NCBI GenBank assembly: GCA_027486405.1
Contig: JAIXPD010000010.1
Span: 62,001 to 126,000, forward strand
Length of the DNA stretch: 64,000 nt
DNA from: Azospirillum sp.
GTDB taxonomy: Bacteria; Pseudomonadota; Alphaproteobacteria; Azospirillales; Azospirillaceae
Reading direction: 5' to 3'
Shown one piece after another: positions 53,198 through 63,273 of the stretch. Made by a program: the position numbers and the translations under genes. Below the pieces are notes generated by a model that was not told the DNA's origin, ran no database searches, and saw only the letters and a program-made list of their open reading frames with translations. The stretch's first letter is position 1. Each line of letters begins with the position of its first letter.

Positions 53198-53618
53198 TGC
53201 CGCCACGCCATTGGACATTCCCAACCCGTCCGAAGCGACCGACCGGACCGAGGTGATCGTGTGCGAAAGCTGCCGCTCCCCCGCGCCGGAGGACGGCGAT
53301 GGCTGGACCGGCGCGATGTTCGCCGCCCTGCTGGACGGTGTGATCGCCGCCACGCCCGACCTGGCCGGGGTTCGCGTGTCCACCATGCGCTGCCTGATGA
53401 GCTGCCGCCGCCCCTGCGCCGTCCACATCCGCTCCCCCGACCGCATGGGCTATGTGCTGGGCGATCTGCCGCCCGAACGGTCGGCGGTCCTGGCGCTGGT
53501 CGACTATCTGGCGTCCTACCGACGCACGTCGGACGGCGTTGTGCCCTACAAGCGCTGGCCGGAGGGTGTGAAGGGAAAATTCGTGGCGCGCATCCCGCCC
53601 GTCCCGTCCAGCGCATGA
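53187..53618 (+). CDS. DUF1636 metal-binding protein
   Basis: 143-residue protein of the DUF1636 family, small cysteine-containing proteins often encoded beside cobalamin or CobW-type genes. Cysteines occur as VCESC (near 25-29) and MRCLMSCRRPC (near 67-77), a CxxC plus C-x3-C-x3-C set able to bind a metal or Fe-S cluster in a thioredoxin/ferredoxin-like fold. The following segment MGYVLGDLPPERSAVLALVD is typical. It overlaps btuD by 11 bases and ends the operon. A role in cobalt or corrinoid metal handling is suggested by context, not proven. Confidence 0.82.
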   Translation: MPIDAATPLDIPNPSEATDRTEVIVCESCRSPAPEDGDGWTGAMFAALLDGVIAATPDLAGVRVSTMRCLMSCRRPCAVHIRSPDRMGYVLGDLPPERSAVLALVDYLASYRRTSDGVVPYKRWPEGVKGKFVARIPPVPSSA

Positions 53619-53645
53619 CAGGGCACGGCAGCGCCCCGGCCTGTC

Positions 53646-53843
53646 GGCCATAGGGACGGGGCAATCGGGTGAAGGCTTGAAATTCCATTATTAGGACATT
53701 TGTCATCCCCGCGAAGGCGGGGATCCAGAGTTCGCAGAGTGGCTCTGACGGGAAAACCTGGATCCCCGCCTTCGCGGGGATGACGGTAAATTCTTCTTAT
53801 AGGTTTATAAACCTTCAAGAGGTTGCCCTGGCCATAGGGACGG
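53646..53843. repeat. Palindromic REP/MITE-like element
   Basis: A perfect 26-base inverted repeat (53702-53727 and 53759-53784, core CCCCGCGAAGGCGGGG) encloses 31 bases. The outer ends share an imperfect inverted pattern GGGCAA-N5-TGAAGG (about 53658-53675; complement at about 53812-53828). The whole is flanked by a 14-base direct repeat GGCCATAGGGACGG (53646-53659 and 53830-53843). Noncoding. The ATCCCCGCGAAGGCGGGGAT hairpin is a repeat type found in many proteobacteria. Confidence 0.75.
53801..53814. promoter_or_regulatory. AGGTTTATAAACCT palindrome
   Basis: A perfect 14-base palindrome in an AT-rich patch, 93 bases upstream of the HD-GYP gene. It could be an operator for that gene or part of the repeat element around it. 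Confidence 0.35.
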
Positions 53844-53906
53844 CCCCGATTGCCCGACCGATCCTACGCTCGGTATTGTTGGCATAACTGACAGTAGGCG
53901 GATGCT

Positions 53907-54941
53907 ATGCGGGTTGCCATCGTCGATGACAGCGAAAGCTCTTTGTCCCTGATGACCGGGCTGGTCGCGGGACTGGAGGGGGTGGAGGCCATGGCCTTCC
54001 CCCGCGCGCTGGACGCCCTGATGTGGATCGGCCAGAACCCGCCGGTCGATCTGGTCGTCGTGGACTATCTGATGCCCGCCCTCAACGGCCTGGGCTTCAT
54101 TGAGCTGCTGCGGCGCGACCCGAAACAGGCGTCGGTCCCGATCATCATGGTCACGTCGTCGGACTCCAAGGATGTCCGCTACATGGCCCTGCAACTGGGG
54201 GCCAAGGATTTTCTGACCAAGCCGATCGACCCGGTCGAGTTCACCGCGCGCGTCAGCAACACGCTGGACGCCCATCAGGCGCACAAGGCCTTGGCCGATC
54301 AATCGGCCTGGCTGGCCAGCGAGGTGGCACGGGCCACCGACCAACTGCTGGAACGCGAACGCGAAGCCCTGCTGGTGCTGGGCCGGACCGCCGAACACCG
54401 CGACCCGGAAACCGGGCGACATCTGACCCGGATGTCCCACTATTCCTGGCTGATCGCGCTGGCGTTGGGCTGGTCCACCGAGGCCGCCGCGCGGCTCAAG
54501 GTCGCCAGCCCGCTGCACGACGTCGGCAAGGTCGCCATTCCCGATCACATCCTGCTCAAACCCGGCAAGCTGACGCCGGACGAGTTTGCCATCATGAAGG
54601 GGCACGCCCTGGCCGGGGCGAACATCCTGGCGGGCAGCCAATCGCCGTTGCTGCAACTCGCCTGCGAGATCGCCCTGTCGCACCATGAGTGGTTCGACGG
54701 AACCGGCTACCCCAACGGTCTGGCGGGCGAGGCCATTCCGCTGTCGGGCCGAATCGTCGCGGTCGCCGACGTGTTCGATGCCCTGACCACCACCCGCCCC
54801 TACAAACAGCCCTGGAGCTTCGAGGACGCGCACGATCACCTGCGCAACGGCGCTGGCAGCCATTTCGATCCCGCCTGCGTGGCGGCCTTTGGCCGGGTTC
54901 TTCAGGACATTCGCGAGGTGTTCGAATCAAACAAAGAATAA
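53907..54941 (+). CDS. HD-GYP response regulator, cyclic di-GMP phosphodiesterase
   Basis: 344-residue two-part protein of the RpfG type. Residues 1-120 are a receiver domain with the phospho-acceptor Asp53 (VVDYLMPALNG) and Lys in TKPIDP. Residues about 150-335 are an HD-GYP domain with the full catalytic set: HRDPETGRHLTRMS, SPLHDVGKVAIPDH (HD pair), HHEWFDGTGYPNGLAG (GYP) and VADVFDALTTTRPYK. It is therefore expected to hydrolyse cyclic di-GMP when phosphorylated. It precedes the chemosensory operon by 200 bases and may be an output of it (inference). YajQ at 35972 is a possible reader of the same messenger. Confidence 0.94.
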   Translation: MRVAIVDDSESSLSLMTGLVAGLEGVEAMAFPRALDALMWIGQNPPVDLVVVDYLMPALNGLGFIELLRRDPKQASVPIIMVTSSDSKDVRYMALQLGAKDFLTKPIDPVEFTARVSNTLDAHQAHKALADQSAWLASEVARATDQLLEREREALLVLGRTAEHRDPETGRHLTRMSHYSWLIALALGWSTEAAARLKVASPLHDVGKVAIPDHILLKPGKLTPDEFAIMKGHALAGANILAGSQSPLLQLACEIALSHHEWFDGTGYPNGLAGEAIPLSGRIVAVADVFDALTTTRPYKQPWSFEDAHDHLRNGAGSHFDPACVAAFGRVLQDIREVFESNKE

Positions 54942-54972
54942 AACACAAGGCAATAATTAAATTTCTTCCCAA

Positions 54973-55001
54973 GCGCAATTCAGCAACATGCAGAATTGCG
55001 C
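54973..55001 (+). terminator. Hairpin after HD-GYP gene
   Basis: GCGCAATTC (54973-54981) pairs perfectly with GAATTGCGC (54993-55001), 11-base loop, followed by ATAATTCTTTT. Probable weak terminator separating the HD-GYP gene from the che operon. A further inverted repeat TTCCAATC/GATTGGAA (55088-55095, 55123-55130) borders the next ribosome site. Confidence 0.55.
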
Positions 55002-55142
55002 ATAATTCTTTTCGCTGTTTGCGCCTGTTATTATCGGGAAAATCTAGGATCTCCCCGTATCGATCCGCGAACCACGACCAACTACACTTCCAATCAACAT
55101 CGAACGCAGTGATTTGTGTTTCGATTGGAACGGATGGTTGGC

Positions 55143-55484
55143 ATGAACGACGGCACTCACAGAACCACGCTGCGCCTGACCGGGAAGGAAACCGTCGCCC
55201 AGATCGATGATCTGTGCGAACGGCTGGGGCAGGCGTTGAACGCGTCGGATTCGGTGCTGGTCGACAGCGACGCGCTGGAGGACACCGACCTTGGTCTGGT
55301 CCAGGCGCTGATCGCGGCAAGACGCAGCGCGCAACGGCGCGGCATCGCCTTCCACCTCAAACAACCACTCGCCGAACCGTTGATGGACGCGCTGCAACGC
55401 GGCGGCTTCCTCAACGATCCGCAGCACGCCGATTTCTGGACTGGGAGAGACGAACATCATGGCCAAGACCATTCTCAGCGTTGA
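55143..55484 (+). CDS. STAS-domain protein at head of che operon
   Basis: 113-residue single-domain STAS protein (the fold of anti-sigma-factor antagonists and MlaB-type proteins). It reads TLRLTGKETVAQIDDLCERL, then DALEDTDLGLVQALIAARRS in the region where antagonists carry the phospho-serine; here the position reads Asp-Thr-Asp, so normal Ser phosphorylation is doubtful. It overlaps cheY by 26 bases and so is cotranslated. A small protein in the same place in rhizobial che operons, CheS, binds CheA and speeds CheY dephosphorylation; the same role is plausible here. The start could also be the ATG at 55134. Confidence 0.83.
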   Translation: MNDGTHRTTLRLTGKETVAQIDDLCERLGQALNASDSVLVDSDALEDTDLGLVQALIAARRSAQRRGIAFHLKQPLAEPLMDALQRGGFLNDPQHADFWTGRDEHHGQDHSQR

Positions 55485-55827
55485 TGACTCGGCCAGCATG
55501 CGCCAGATGGTCAAGCTGACGCTGTCGTCGGCGGGCTATCAGGTGGTGGAGGCCGCCGACGGGCGGGACGCCCTGGCCAAGGCCAAGGCCGGAACCTTCA
55601 ACATGGTTCTGACCGACCTGAACATGCCCAACATGGACGGGCTGTCGCTGATCCGTGAGCTGCGCGGCCTGTCCGCCTATCGCGGCGTGCCGATTGTCTT
55701 CCTGACCACCGAATCCGACGCCGGAAAGAAGAACGAGGCCAAGGCCGCCGGTGCCACCGCCTGGATCGTCAAGCCGTTCCAGCAAGACCAACTCCTCGGT
55801 GTGGTTCGCAAGGTCATCGGGCCATGA
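55459..55827 (+). CDS. cheY: Chemotaxis response regulator CheY
   Basis: 122-residue single-domain receiver. The acidic pair lies at residues 9-10 (SVDDSASMRQ), the phospho-acceptor is Asp53 in LTDLNMPNMDG, followed by the switch Thr in VFLTTESD and Lys105 in WIVKPF. No output domain, so it works by protein contact at the flagellar motor or as a phosphate sink. The start lies inside the STAS gene, and the stop overlaps cheA by four bases. Reading-frame overlap on both sides fixes a tight stoichiometry. Confidence 0.95.
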   Translation: MAKTILSVDDSASMRQMVKLTLSSAGYQVVEAADGRDALAKAKAGTFNMVLTDLNMPNMDGLSLIRELRGLSAYRGVPIVFLTTESDAGKKNEAKAAGATAWIVKPFQQDQLLGVVRKVIGP

Positions 55828-57917
55828 CCAACCGCACCGACCCCGCCCAGATTTTCCGCGAGGAATCCGCCGAGTTGCTGGCCGAACTGGAGAGCACGCT
55901 GCTGCGGCTCGAAGCCCGGCCGGGCGACCGCGATCTCCTCGACACCGCCTTTCGCGCCCTGCACACCATCAAGGGGTCCGGGGCGATGTTCGGGTTCGAT
56001 GCGGCGGCGGCCTTCACCCACCATCTGGAAAGCGCCTTCGACCGGATGCGCACGGGCGCGCTGGCCCCCAATTCGGTGCTGATCGGGGTGGCGTTGGCGG
56101 CCAAGGACCACATCCGCGCCCTGATCGAAACCCCCGCCCTGGCCGATCCGGCGGAAGGCGAACGGCTGTTGGCGCTGGTCGCCGCGCAAACCGCCGGGCC
56201 GCCCCCCGCCCCCGCCCCCGTCCCGGAATGCATCGCCGAAACCACGGCCGAAACCGCCGCCCCGTCCGACCCCGACCGCCGCACCTGGCGTGTCCGCTTC
56301 CGGCTGGCCCCGGACGCGATGGAGCGCGGAACCAACCCGCTGCTGCTGCTGGACGAGCTGCGCAGCCTGGGCGACGCCACCATCCGCGCCGTGACCGACG
56401 CCGTGCCGCCGCTGGAGGAGCTGGATCCCAGCCGCTGCGTCCTGGCCTGGGATGTGACGCTGACCACCGCGCAGCCGCTGTCGACGATCCAGGATGTCTT
56501 CATCTTCGTGATGGACGACACCGACCTGACCATCGACGCCGTGAACGACGAGGCCCCGGCGACCGCCCCGCCGTCTGACATCGACGCCGCCGCGCCGCAG
56601 CCAACCGCCCACGCGGAGATCGACCCAGGCCCCACGCCATCACCAGCCACTCCGGTCGCGGCGGCCCCAGCGCCCCCGATCGCGGCGGAATCGGGCGGCC
56701 GCAACGCCGCCAACGCGAACAGCGCCAGCTCCATCCGCGTGCCCGCCCAGCGGCTGGACGACCTGATGGATCAGGTGGGTGAGTTGGTGATCGCGCAGGC
56801 CCGCCTGAAGCAGTTGATCGGGGCCAGCACCGATCTTCAGGTCAAATCCGTGGCCGAGGAGATCGAACGCCTGTCCAACGGGCTGCGCGACATCACCATG
56901 GGCATCCGCATGGTCCCGATCGGGTCGCTGTTCGGGCGGTTCCGCCGTCTGGTCCGTGATCTGTCGCAAGAGTTGGGCAAGGACGTCGCCCTGACCATGT
57001 CCGGCGAAGACACCGAACTCGACAAAACGATGATCGAGCGGCTGAACGACCCGCTGGTCCACATCATCCGCAACAGCCTGGATCACGGGCTGGAAACCGC
57101 CGACCAGCGCACCGCCGGGGGCAAGGCCCCGCAGGGCCACATCCATCTGTCCGCCCGCCACGCCGGAACCCAGGTGCTCATCACCATCCGCGACGACGGG
57201 CGCGGCCTGGACCGCGACCGCATCCGCGCCAAGGCCGAGGAGCAGGAGTTGATCCAGGCGGGCGCGAAGCTGTCGGACGCCGAGCTGTTCCAACTGATCT
57301 TCCATCCCGGCTTCTCCACCGCGCGCACCCTGACCAGCCTGTCGGGCCGGGGCGTGGGCATGGATGTGGTCAAACGCACCATCGACGCGCTGCGCGGGAC
57401 CATCGACATCACCAGCACGCCCAACCAGGGGACCGAAATCACCCTTGGCCTGCCGCTGACGCTGGCGATCATCGACGGGCTGCTGGTGCGGGTCGGGCGG
57501 GGACGCTACGTCATCCCGCTGTTCGCGGTGGAGGAGTGCGTTGAGCTGCCGCCCACCGCCGAAGGCCGCCAGGCCGGTCGGAATTTCCTGAACATCCGGG
57601 GGGCGCTGGTCCCCTTCATCCGCCTGCGCGAGAGCTTCGCCGTCAGCCACCCGCCCGACGCCTATCCGAAGGTGGTCATCATCTCCACCGGGGATCGCCG
57701 GGTCGGGCTGGTGGTCGATCAGGTGCTGGGCGACCACCAGACGGTCATCAAATCCATGTCGAAGCTGCACGCCGACGTCGCCAATTTCTCCGGTGCCACC
57801 ATTCTGGGCGATGGCTCGGTCGCCCTGATCCTGGACATCGGCCAACTGGTCGCCGCCGGGCAAGCGGCTGGGCAGGCCGCCGGGCCAGCGCCCGAACCGC
57901 AGCGCGCGGCGTCGTGA
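55824..57917 (+). CDS. cheA: Chemotaxis histidine kinase CheA
   Basis: 697-residue cytoplasmic kinase of the chemosensory array. P1 Hpt domain (1-105) with the phospho-histidine His47 in ALHTIKGSGAMFGF. A Pro/Ala-rich linker leads to a P2-like domain (about 150-235, TWRVRFRLAPDAMERGTNP). P3 dimerisation follows (IRVPAQRLDDLMDQVGELVI, about 304-323), then P4 ATPase with the N box HIIRNSLDHGLE, G1 DDGRGLDRD and G2 GRGVGMDVVKR. P5 is the CheW-like regulatory domain (about 555-690). Second Pro-rich linker at 245-300. No C-terminal receiver. Confidence 0.97.
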   Translation: MTNRTDPAQIFREESAELLAELESTLLRLEARPGDRDLLDTAFRALHTIKGSGAMFGFDAAAAFTHHLESAFDRMRTGALAPNSVLIGVALAAKDHIRALIETPALADPAEGERLLALVAAQTAGPPPAPAPVPECIAETTAETAAPSDPDRRTWRVRFRLAPDAMERGTNPLLLLDELRSLGDATIRAVTDAVPPLEELDPSRCVLAWDVTLTTAQPLSTIQDVFIFVMDDTDLTIDAVNDEAPATAPPSDIDAAAPQPTAHAEIDPGPTPSPATPVAAAPAPPIAAESGGRNAANANSASSIRVPAQRLDDLMDQVGELVIAQARLKQLIGASTDLQVKSVAEEIERLSNGLRDITMGIRMVPIGSLFGRFRRLVRDLSQELGKDVALTMSGEDTELDKTMIERLNDPLVHIIRNSLDHGLETADQRTAGGKAPQGHIHLSARHAGTQVLITIRDDGRGLDRDRIRAKAEEQELIQAGAKLSDAELFQLIFHPGFSTARTLTSLSGRGVGMDVVKRTIDALRGTIDITSTPNQGTEITLGLPLTLAIIDGLLVRVGRGRYVIPLFAVEECVELPPTAEGRQAGRNFLNIRGALVPFIRLRESFAVSHPPDAYPKVVIISTGDRRVGLVVDQVLGDHQTVIKSMSKLHADVANFSGATILGDGSVALILDIGQLVAAGQAAGQAAGPAPEPQRAAS

Positions 57918-57939
57918 CCGCGAACCGGAGAATCACACC

Positions 57940-58392
57940 ATGACCGACACGCTGCCATCCTCCTTCGAAGCCCTGACGCTCAATCTGGGTGGGGAGCTGT
58001 TCGCCATCGACGCCAATTGCGTGCACGAGATCCTCGACCTCATCCCGCAAACCGATGTGCCCGGTGCCCACCCTTTCGTGGACCGGCTCATCAACGTGCG
58101 GGGCAAGGTGGTCCCGCTGGCCGATCTGCGGATCAAGTTCGATATGGAGCGCACCCCGCCCACCATCGACACCCGCATCGTGGTCGTTGAAATCACGCTG
58201 GACGACGAGCCGACCGTGGTCGGTCTGCTCGCCGACAAGGTGTATGAGGTGACGACCATCGGCGGGGCCTCCATCGAAAAAACGCCCGACATCGGCATGC
58301 GCTGGCGTCCCGACTTCATCCGGGGCATCGGCAAGCGCGGCGCCGACTTCATCGTCATCCCCGACATCGTCCGCATCCTGTCCGTCCACTGA
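57940..58392 (+). CDS. cheW: Chemotaxis coupling protein CheW (first copy)
   Basis: 150-residue SH3-like adaptor linking receptors to CheA. Typical segments: [20 protein letters not shown] at the start, [20 protein letters not shown] (about 44-63), [20 protein letters not shown] and the C-terminal [20 protein letters not shown]. It lies between cheA and the receptor gene. A second, longer CheW is encoded at 60765. Confidence 0.95.
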   Translation: MTDTLPSSFEALTLNLGGELFAIDANCVHEILDLIPQTDVPGAHPFVDRLINVRGKVVPLADLRIKFDMERTPPTIDTRIVVVEITLDDEPTVVGLLADKVYEVTTIGGASIEKTPDIGMRWRPDFIRGIGKRGADFIVIPDIVRILSVH

Positions 58393-58426
58393 CCGGCCCA
58401 CGCGGTTCGCGCAGCGAGGAACCACC

Positions 58427-60673
58427 ATGCGCATCACCATCAAAACCAAAATCATCACCGCGTTCAGCGCCGTGATCCTGCTGTCGGCCATCACCGCCGG
58501 TCTGGCGGTGCAGGGGCTGGGCGAGTTGAGCGACAAGATCGAAGAGCTGGTCAGCCAGTCGGCCCAGCGCGTCAGCCTGGCCCGCCAAATCCCCAAACAG
58601 GTGTTCCTGATCCAGCGCGAGGAAAAGAACTTCCTGCTGGTCAGCGAGGAGGCCGACATCGACCGCTTCGACAAGGCGCTCCTGACCCAACGGGAGGAAA
58701 CCAAGGCGGTTTTCGAACGGCTTCGCAAGGTTGCCGATGCCGAAGGGCAGAAGAAGCTGGCGCAGGTGGAAAGCCTGTTCGCCGACTTCTCATCCGCACA
58801 GGACAAGGTTCGGGTGATCGGTCGCATTCGCTCCACCAACAAGGGGGCGGAACTGGTCAACGGCGCGGCCAACGAGGCCTTCATTGCCGCCGACGAGGCG
58901 CTGCGCCCGCTGTTGGATCGGGTGGAACGGGGTGGCGACACCTCTGCGGTGCAACTGCGCATCGCCCACGCCATCCGCAAGATGACGACCGACTGGGGAC
59001 AGGCGCGGGTCATCCTGCGCAACAGCCTGCTGGCGTCCGACGACGCCAGCACCGAAGCGGTGCTGAAACCGTTTCCCGCCCTGGTCGACAGCATCCGCGC
59101 CCAGCAGGAAGCCATTCGCAGCCTGTTGACCAACGACGAAGACATTCGCGCCTACGCCCTGTTCCACGACAAATACCGCGCCTTCGAAAAATACCGTGAC
59201 GAGGTCGTCGTGCTGGCCCGCAAGAACACCGAGGTCAAGGCGCTTGCCCTGTCCACTGGCGAGGTGCGCAACGCCGCGATCAAACTGTCGAACACCGCTG
59301 ATGAAATGGTGGCTCTGGCCGAAAAGGGCATGGCCGACGACAAGCTGAAGGCAGAGCAGACCTACGCCAACCTGCGCGCCATCCTGATCGCCGCCGTGAT
59401 CGTGTCCTTGCTGTTGGCCATCGTGTCGGGGGGCTACATCGCCATCTCGGTGGCGCGGGGGCTGGCCAAGGCGGTCGAACTGGCCAACGCGGTGGCGATT
59501 GGCGATCTCGACCAGCGGGTCGATGCGTCCAGCGACGACGAAATTCGCGATCTCATCAACGCCTTGAACAGCATGACCGAAAACCTGCGCAACACCGCCG
59601 CTGTGGCCAATGAAATCGCCCGTGGCAACCTGACGGTGGAGGCGCAACGCCTGTCCGAGCGCGACGCGCTGGGCACCGCGCTGGAAACCATGCTGGAGAA
59701 GCTGCGCACCGTCGTCACCGACGCGTCCAGCGCCGCCGACAACGTCGCGGCGGGCAGCCAGGAATTGTCCGCCAGCTCCGAAGAGCTGTCGCAAGGGGCG
59801 ACCGAACAGGCGTCGGCCGCCGAAGAGGCGTCGGCGTCGATGGAGGAAATGGCCGCCAACATCAAGCAGAACGCCGAAAACGCCACCCAGACCGAAAAGA
59901 TCGCCCGCCAATCGGCCAAGGACGCCCAGGCGTCGGGCGAAGCGGTGAGCCGCACCGTGCAGGCGATGCAGACCATCGCCGAGAAGATCAGCATCGTGCA
60001 GGAGATCGCCCGCCAAACCGATCTGCTGGCGCTGAACGCCGCCGTCGAGGCCGCCCGCGCCGGGGAGCATGGCAAGGGTTTCGCCGTCGTCGCGTCGGAA
60101 GTGCGCAAGCTGGCCGAACGCAGCCAGGGGGCGGCGGCGGAAATCAGCGCGCTGTCCACCGAATCCACCAAGATCGCGCAGGAGGCCGGGCAGATGCTGG
60201 CCCGTCTGGTTCCCGACATCCGCAAGACCGCCGAACTGGTTGAGGAAATCAGCGCGGCGTGCCGCGAGCAGGACATCGGGGCCGAACAGATCAACCAGGC
60301 CATCCAACAGCTCGACAAGGTGACGCAGCAGAATTCCAGCGCGTCGGAGGAGATGGCCGCGACCTCGGAAGAACTGTCCTCCATGGCGGGGCAGTTGCAG
60401 GAAACGATCTCCTACTTCTCCATCGACCAAACGGAGCATCCGGCTGTCATGGCCGAGGTGGCGGTCGCAGCGCCGGTGCGCCGCGCCCAGCCCCTGGCCC
60501 GCATGACCCCGCCGCCGCCGGTCAAGCGCCCCGCCAGCTTCGTCAAGGCCAAGGCCGGTTCGGCCACGGCGGCACGCCCGGCCAAGCTGAACGGCAAGGG
60601 CAACGGCCCCAAGATCAATCTGGAAGGTGGCAAGGGAGCCGATGAGCTGGACTCCCGCTACACCGAATTCTGA
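58427..60673 (+). CDS. Methyl-accepting chemotaxis protein with C-terminal pentapeptide
   Basis: 748-residue chemoreceptor. First membrane helix about 8-28 and second about 316-340 enclose an all-helical periplasmic sensor (about 35-310), of the 4HB/HBM helical-bundle type (for example [20 protein letters not shown] near 60-79). HAMP (about 340-395), a second HAMP-like stretch, then the signalling domain with [20 protein letters not shown] near 530-549. After the coiled coil comes a 75-residue Pro/Ala/Lys-rich flexible linker ending RYTEF, matching the x-aromatic-x-x-aromatic pentapeptide that tethers CheR and CheB in other bacteria. cheR and cheB lie directly downstream. Confidence 0.95.
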   Translation: MRITIKTKIITAFSAVILLSAITAGLAVQGLGELSDKIEELVSQSAQRVSLARQIPKQVFLIQREEKNFLLVSEEADIDRFDKALLTQREETKAVFERLRKVADAEGQKKLAQVESLFADFSSAQDKVRVIGRIRSTNKGAELVNGAANEAFIAADEALRPLLDRVERGGDTSAVQLRIAHAIRKMTTDWGQARVILRNSLLASDDASTEAVLKPFPALVDSIRAQQEAIRSLLTNDEDIRAYALFHDKYRAFEKYRDEVVVLARKNTEVKALALSTGEVRNAAIKLSNTADEMVALAEKGMADDKLKAEQTYANLRAILIAAVIVSLLLAIVSGGYIAISVARGLAKAVELANAVAIGDLDQRVDASSDDEIRDLINALNSMTENLRNTAAVANEIARGNLTVEAQRLSERDALGTALETMLEKLRTVVTDASSAADNVAAGSQELSASSEELSQGATEQASAAEEASASMEEMAANIKQNAENATQTEKIARQSAKDAQASGEAVSRTVQAMQTIAEKISIVQEIARQTDLLALNAAVEAARAGEHGKGFAVVASEVRKLAERSQGAAAEISALSTESTKIAQEAGQMLARLVPDIRKTAELVEEISAACREQDIGAEQINQAIQQLDKVTQQNSSASEEMAATSEELSSMAGQLQETISYFSIDQTEHPAVMAEVAVAAPVRRAQPLARMTPPPPVKRPASFVKAKAGSATAARPAKLNGKGNGPKINLEGGKGADELDSRYTEF

Positions 60674-60764
60674 TCGGTCGGTCCACGTCCTGGGCGTTGG
60701 GGTCCCCCCCGCCGCCCGGGACGAGGCACCGTCCCTGTACCGCCCCCGTTTCCGGGAATGCCCC

Positions 60765-61259
60765 ATGACCCGCCCCACCCCACCACGTGAACCGACCCAA
60801 TACGTGACCATCGGGATCGACCGCGAAATCTTCGCGATCGAGGTTGGGAACGTCCGCGAGATCCTGGATCTGCAACCGATCGCCCGGCTGCCGCACGCCC
60901 CGGCCTTTCTGGTCGGCATGATCGACGTGCGCGGCCAGGGTGTCCCCACCATCGACCTGCGGCTGAAGCTGGGTCTTCCCCCCACCCCGGCCACCGAACA
61001 CACGCGCATCCTGGTGTTGGATGTCCCCGTCGACGGGACCCCGCTGACCATCGGCGTCATCGCCGACCGGGTGATCGAGGTGACGGCCCTGTCCGACCAG
61101 GCCCTGGAAGCGCCGCCGCGTGTGGGCGGGCGCTGGCGGTCCGATTGCATCCAGGCGATTGGCCGGGCCAACGGCGGTTTCGTCATCGTCTTCGACGTCG
61201 TCCGCCTGTTTTCCACCGACGCCGCCGTGCTGTTGTCCCAACCCGACGAGGCCGCATGA
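60765..61259 (+). CDS. cheW: Chemotaxis coupling protein CheW (second copy)
   Basis: 164-residue CheW-like adaptor with different sequence from the copy at 57940: VTIGIDREIFAIEVGNVREI at the start, FLVGMIDVRGQGVPTIDLRL (about 45-64), VIADRVIEVTALSD and FVIVFDVVRLFS. The frame is open upstream to 60627, but the ATG at 60765 has GGGAA at good distance and gives family length. It overlaps cheR by four bases (ATGA). Having two CheW proteins in one operon suggests array tuning or coupling of two receptor classes. Confidence 0.92.
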   Translation: MTRPTPPREPTQYVTIGIDREIFAIEVGNVREILDLQPIARLPHAPAFLVGMIDVRGQGVPTIDLRLKLGLPPTPATEHTRILVLDVPVDGTPLTIGVIADRVIEVTALSDQALEAPPRVGGRWRSDCIQAIGRANGGFVIVFDVVRLFSTDAAVLLSQPDEAA

Positions 61260-62122
61260 CCGAACCGTCCACCAACCGCGTCATCAACGACAGCCTGAGC
61301 GCGCAGGATTTCAACCGTCTGGGGGCGATCATCCAGCAGCATTGCGGCATCCGCATGCCGCCGACCAAGCGCACCATGGTGGAAGGCCGCCTGCGCCGCC
61401 GGGTGCGCGCGCTGAAACTGGCCAGCATGCATGATTACTGCCGCTATGTGCTGGACGGCGGGGCGCTGGACAGCGAGCTGGTCAACCTGATCGACGCCGT
61501 CACCACCAACAAGACCGATTTTTTCCGGGAAATCGAGCATTTCCGCTTTCTGTCCGAACGCGGTCTCGCCCATTTGGTCGGTCTGCCGCACCATCCCGGC
61601 CGCGACCGCCCGCTGAAATGCTGGAGTGCCGCCTGTTCGACCGGGGCGGAACCCTACACCCTGTCGATGCTGCTGCACGAGCACGCCCGCCGCCAGCCAC
61701 CCTTCCGCTTCGACATCATCGCCACCGACATCTGTACCGAGGTGCTGGCCACGGCGAAGCTGGGCATCTACCCCGCCGACATGGCGGGCATGATCCCGCG
61801 CGATTACGCGATGCGCTACGTCCGCCGGTCGCACGACCGGGACAACCCGACCATCCGCCTCATCCCCCAAATCCGCCAGTCGGTGCGCTTCGGTCATCTG
61901 AACCTGATGGATCCCTCCTATCCGGTTGCCACCGACATGGACATGATCTTCTTCCGCAACATCCTGATTTATTTCGACAAGCCGACGCAGAAGGCGGTTC
62001 TGCACCGGCTGTGTCACCACCTGCGTCCGGGCGGATACCTGTTCGTCGGCCACAGCGAGACCATCGCGAACATGGATCTGCCGCTGACGCAGGTCGCCTC
62101 GGCCATTTTCATGCGGAGCTGA
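61256..62122 (+). CDS. cheR: Chemotaxis methyltransferase CheR
   Basis: 288-residue SAM-dependent enzyme that methylates glutamates of chemoreceptors. N-terminal helical domain (SAQDFNRLGAIIQQHCGIRM near 15-34, GRLRRRVRALKL near 43-54) and C-terminal Rossmann domain: TNKTDFFREIEHF, the SAM motif WSAACSTGAEPYTLSMLLHE (an Ala stands where many CheR have Glu), IIATDICTEVLATAK, FFRNILIYFDKPTQ and GYLFVGHSETI. The beta-subdomain that binds receptor pentapeptides is present between the two halves of the Rossmann domain (about 190-220). Confidence 0.96.
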   Translation: MTEPSTNRVINDSLSAQDFNRLGAIIQQHCGIRMPPTKRTMVEGRLRRRVRALKLASMHDYCRYVLDGGALDSELVNLIDAVTTNKTDFFREIEHFRFLSERGLAHLVGLPHHPGRDRPLKCWSAACSTGAEPYTLSMLLHEHARRQPPFRFDIIATDICTEVLATAKLGIYPADMAGMIPRDYAMRYVRRSHDRDNPTIRLIPQIRQSVRFGHLNLMDPSYPVATDMDMIFFRNILIYFDKPTQKAVLHRLCHHLRPGGYLFVGHSETIANMDLPLTQVASAIFMRS

Positions 62123-63241
<1,119 letters not shown>

Positions 63242-63273
63242 CGCGCCCCAGTGACACGACGGAGAATCCCGCG

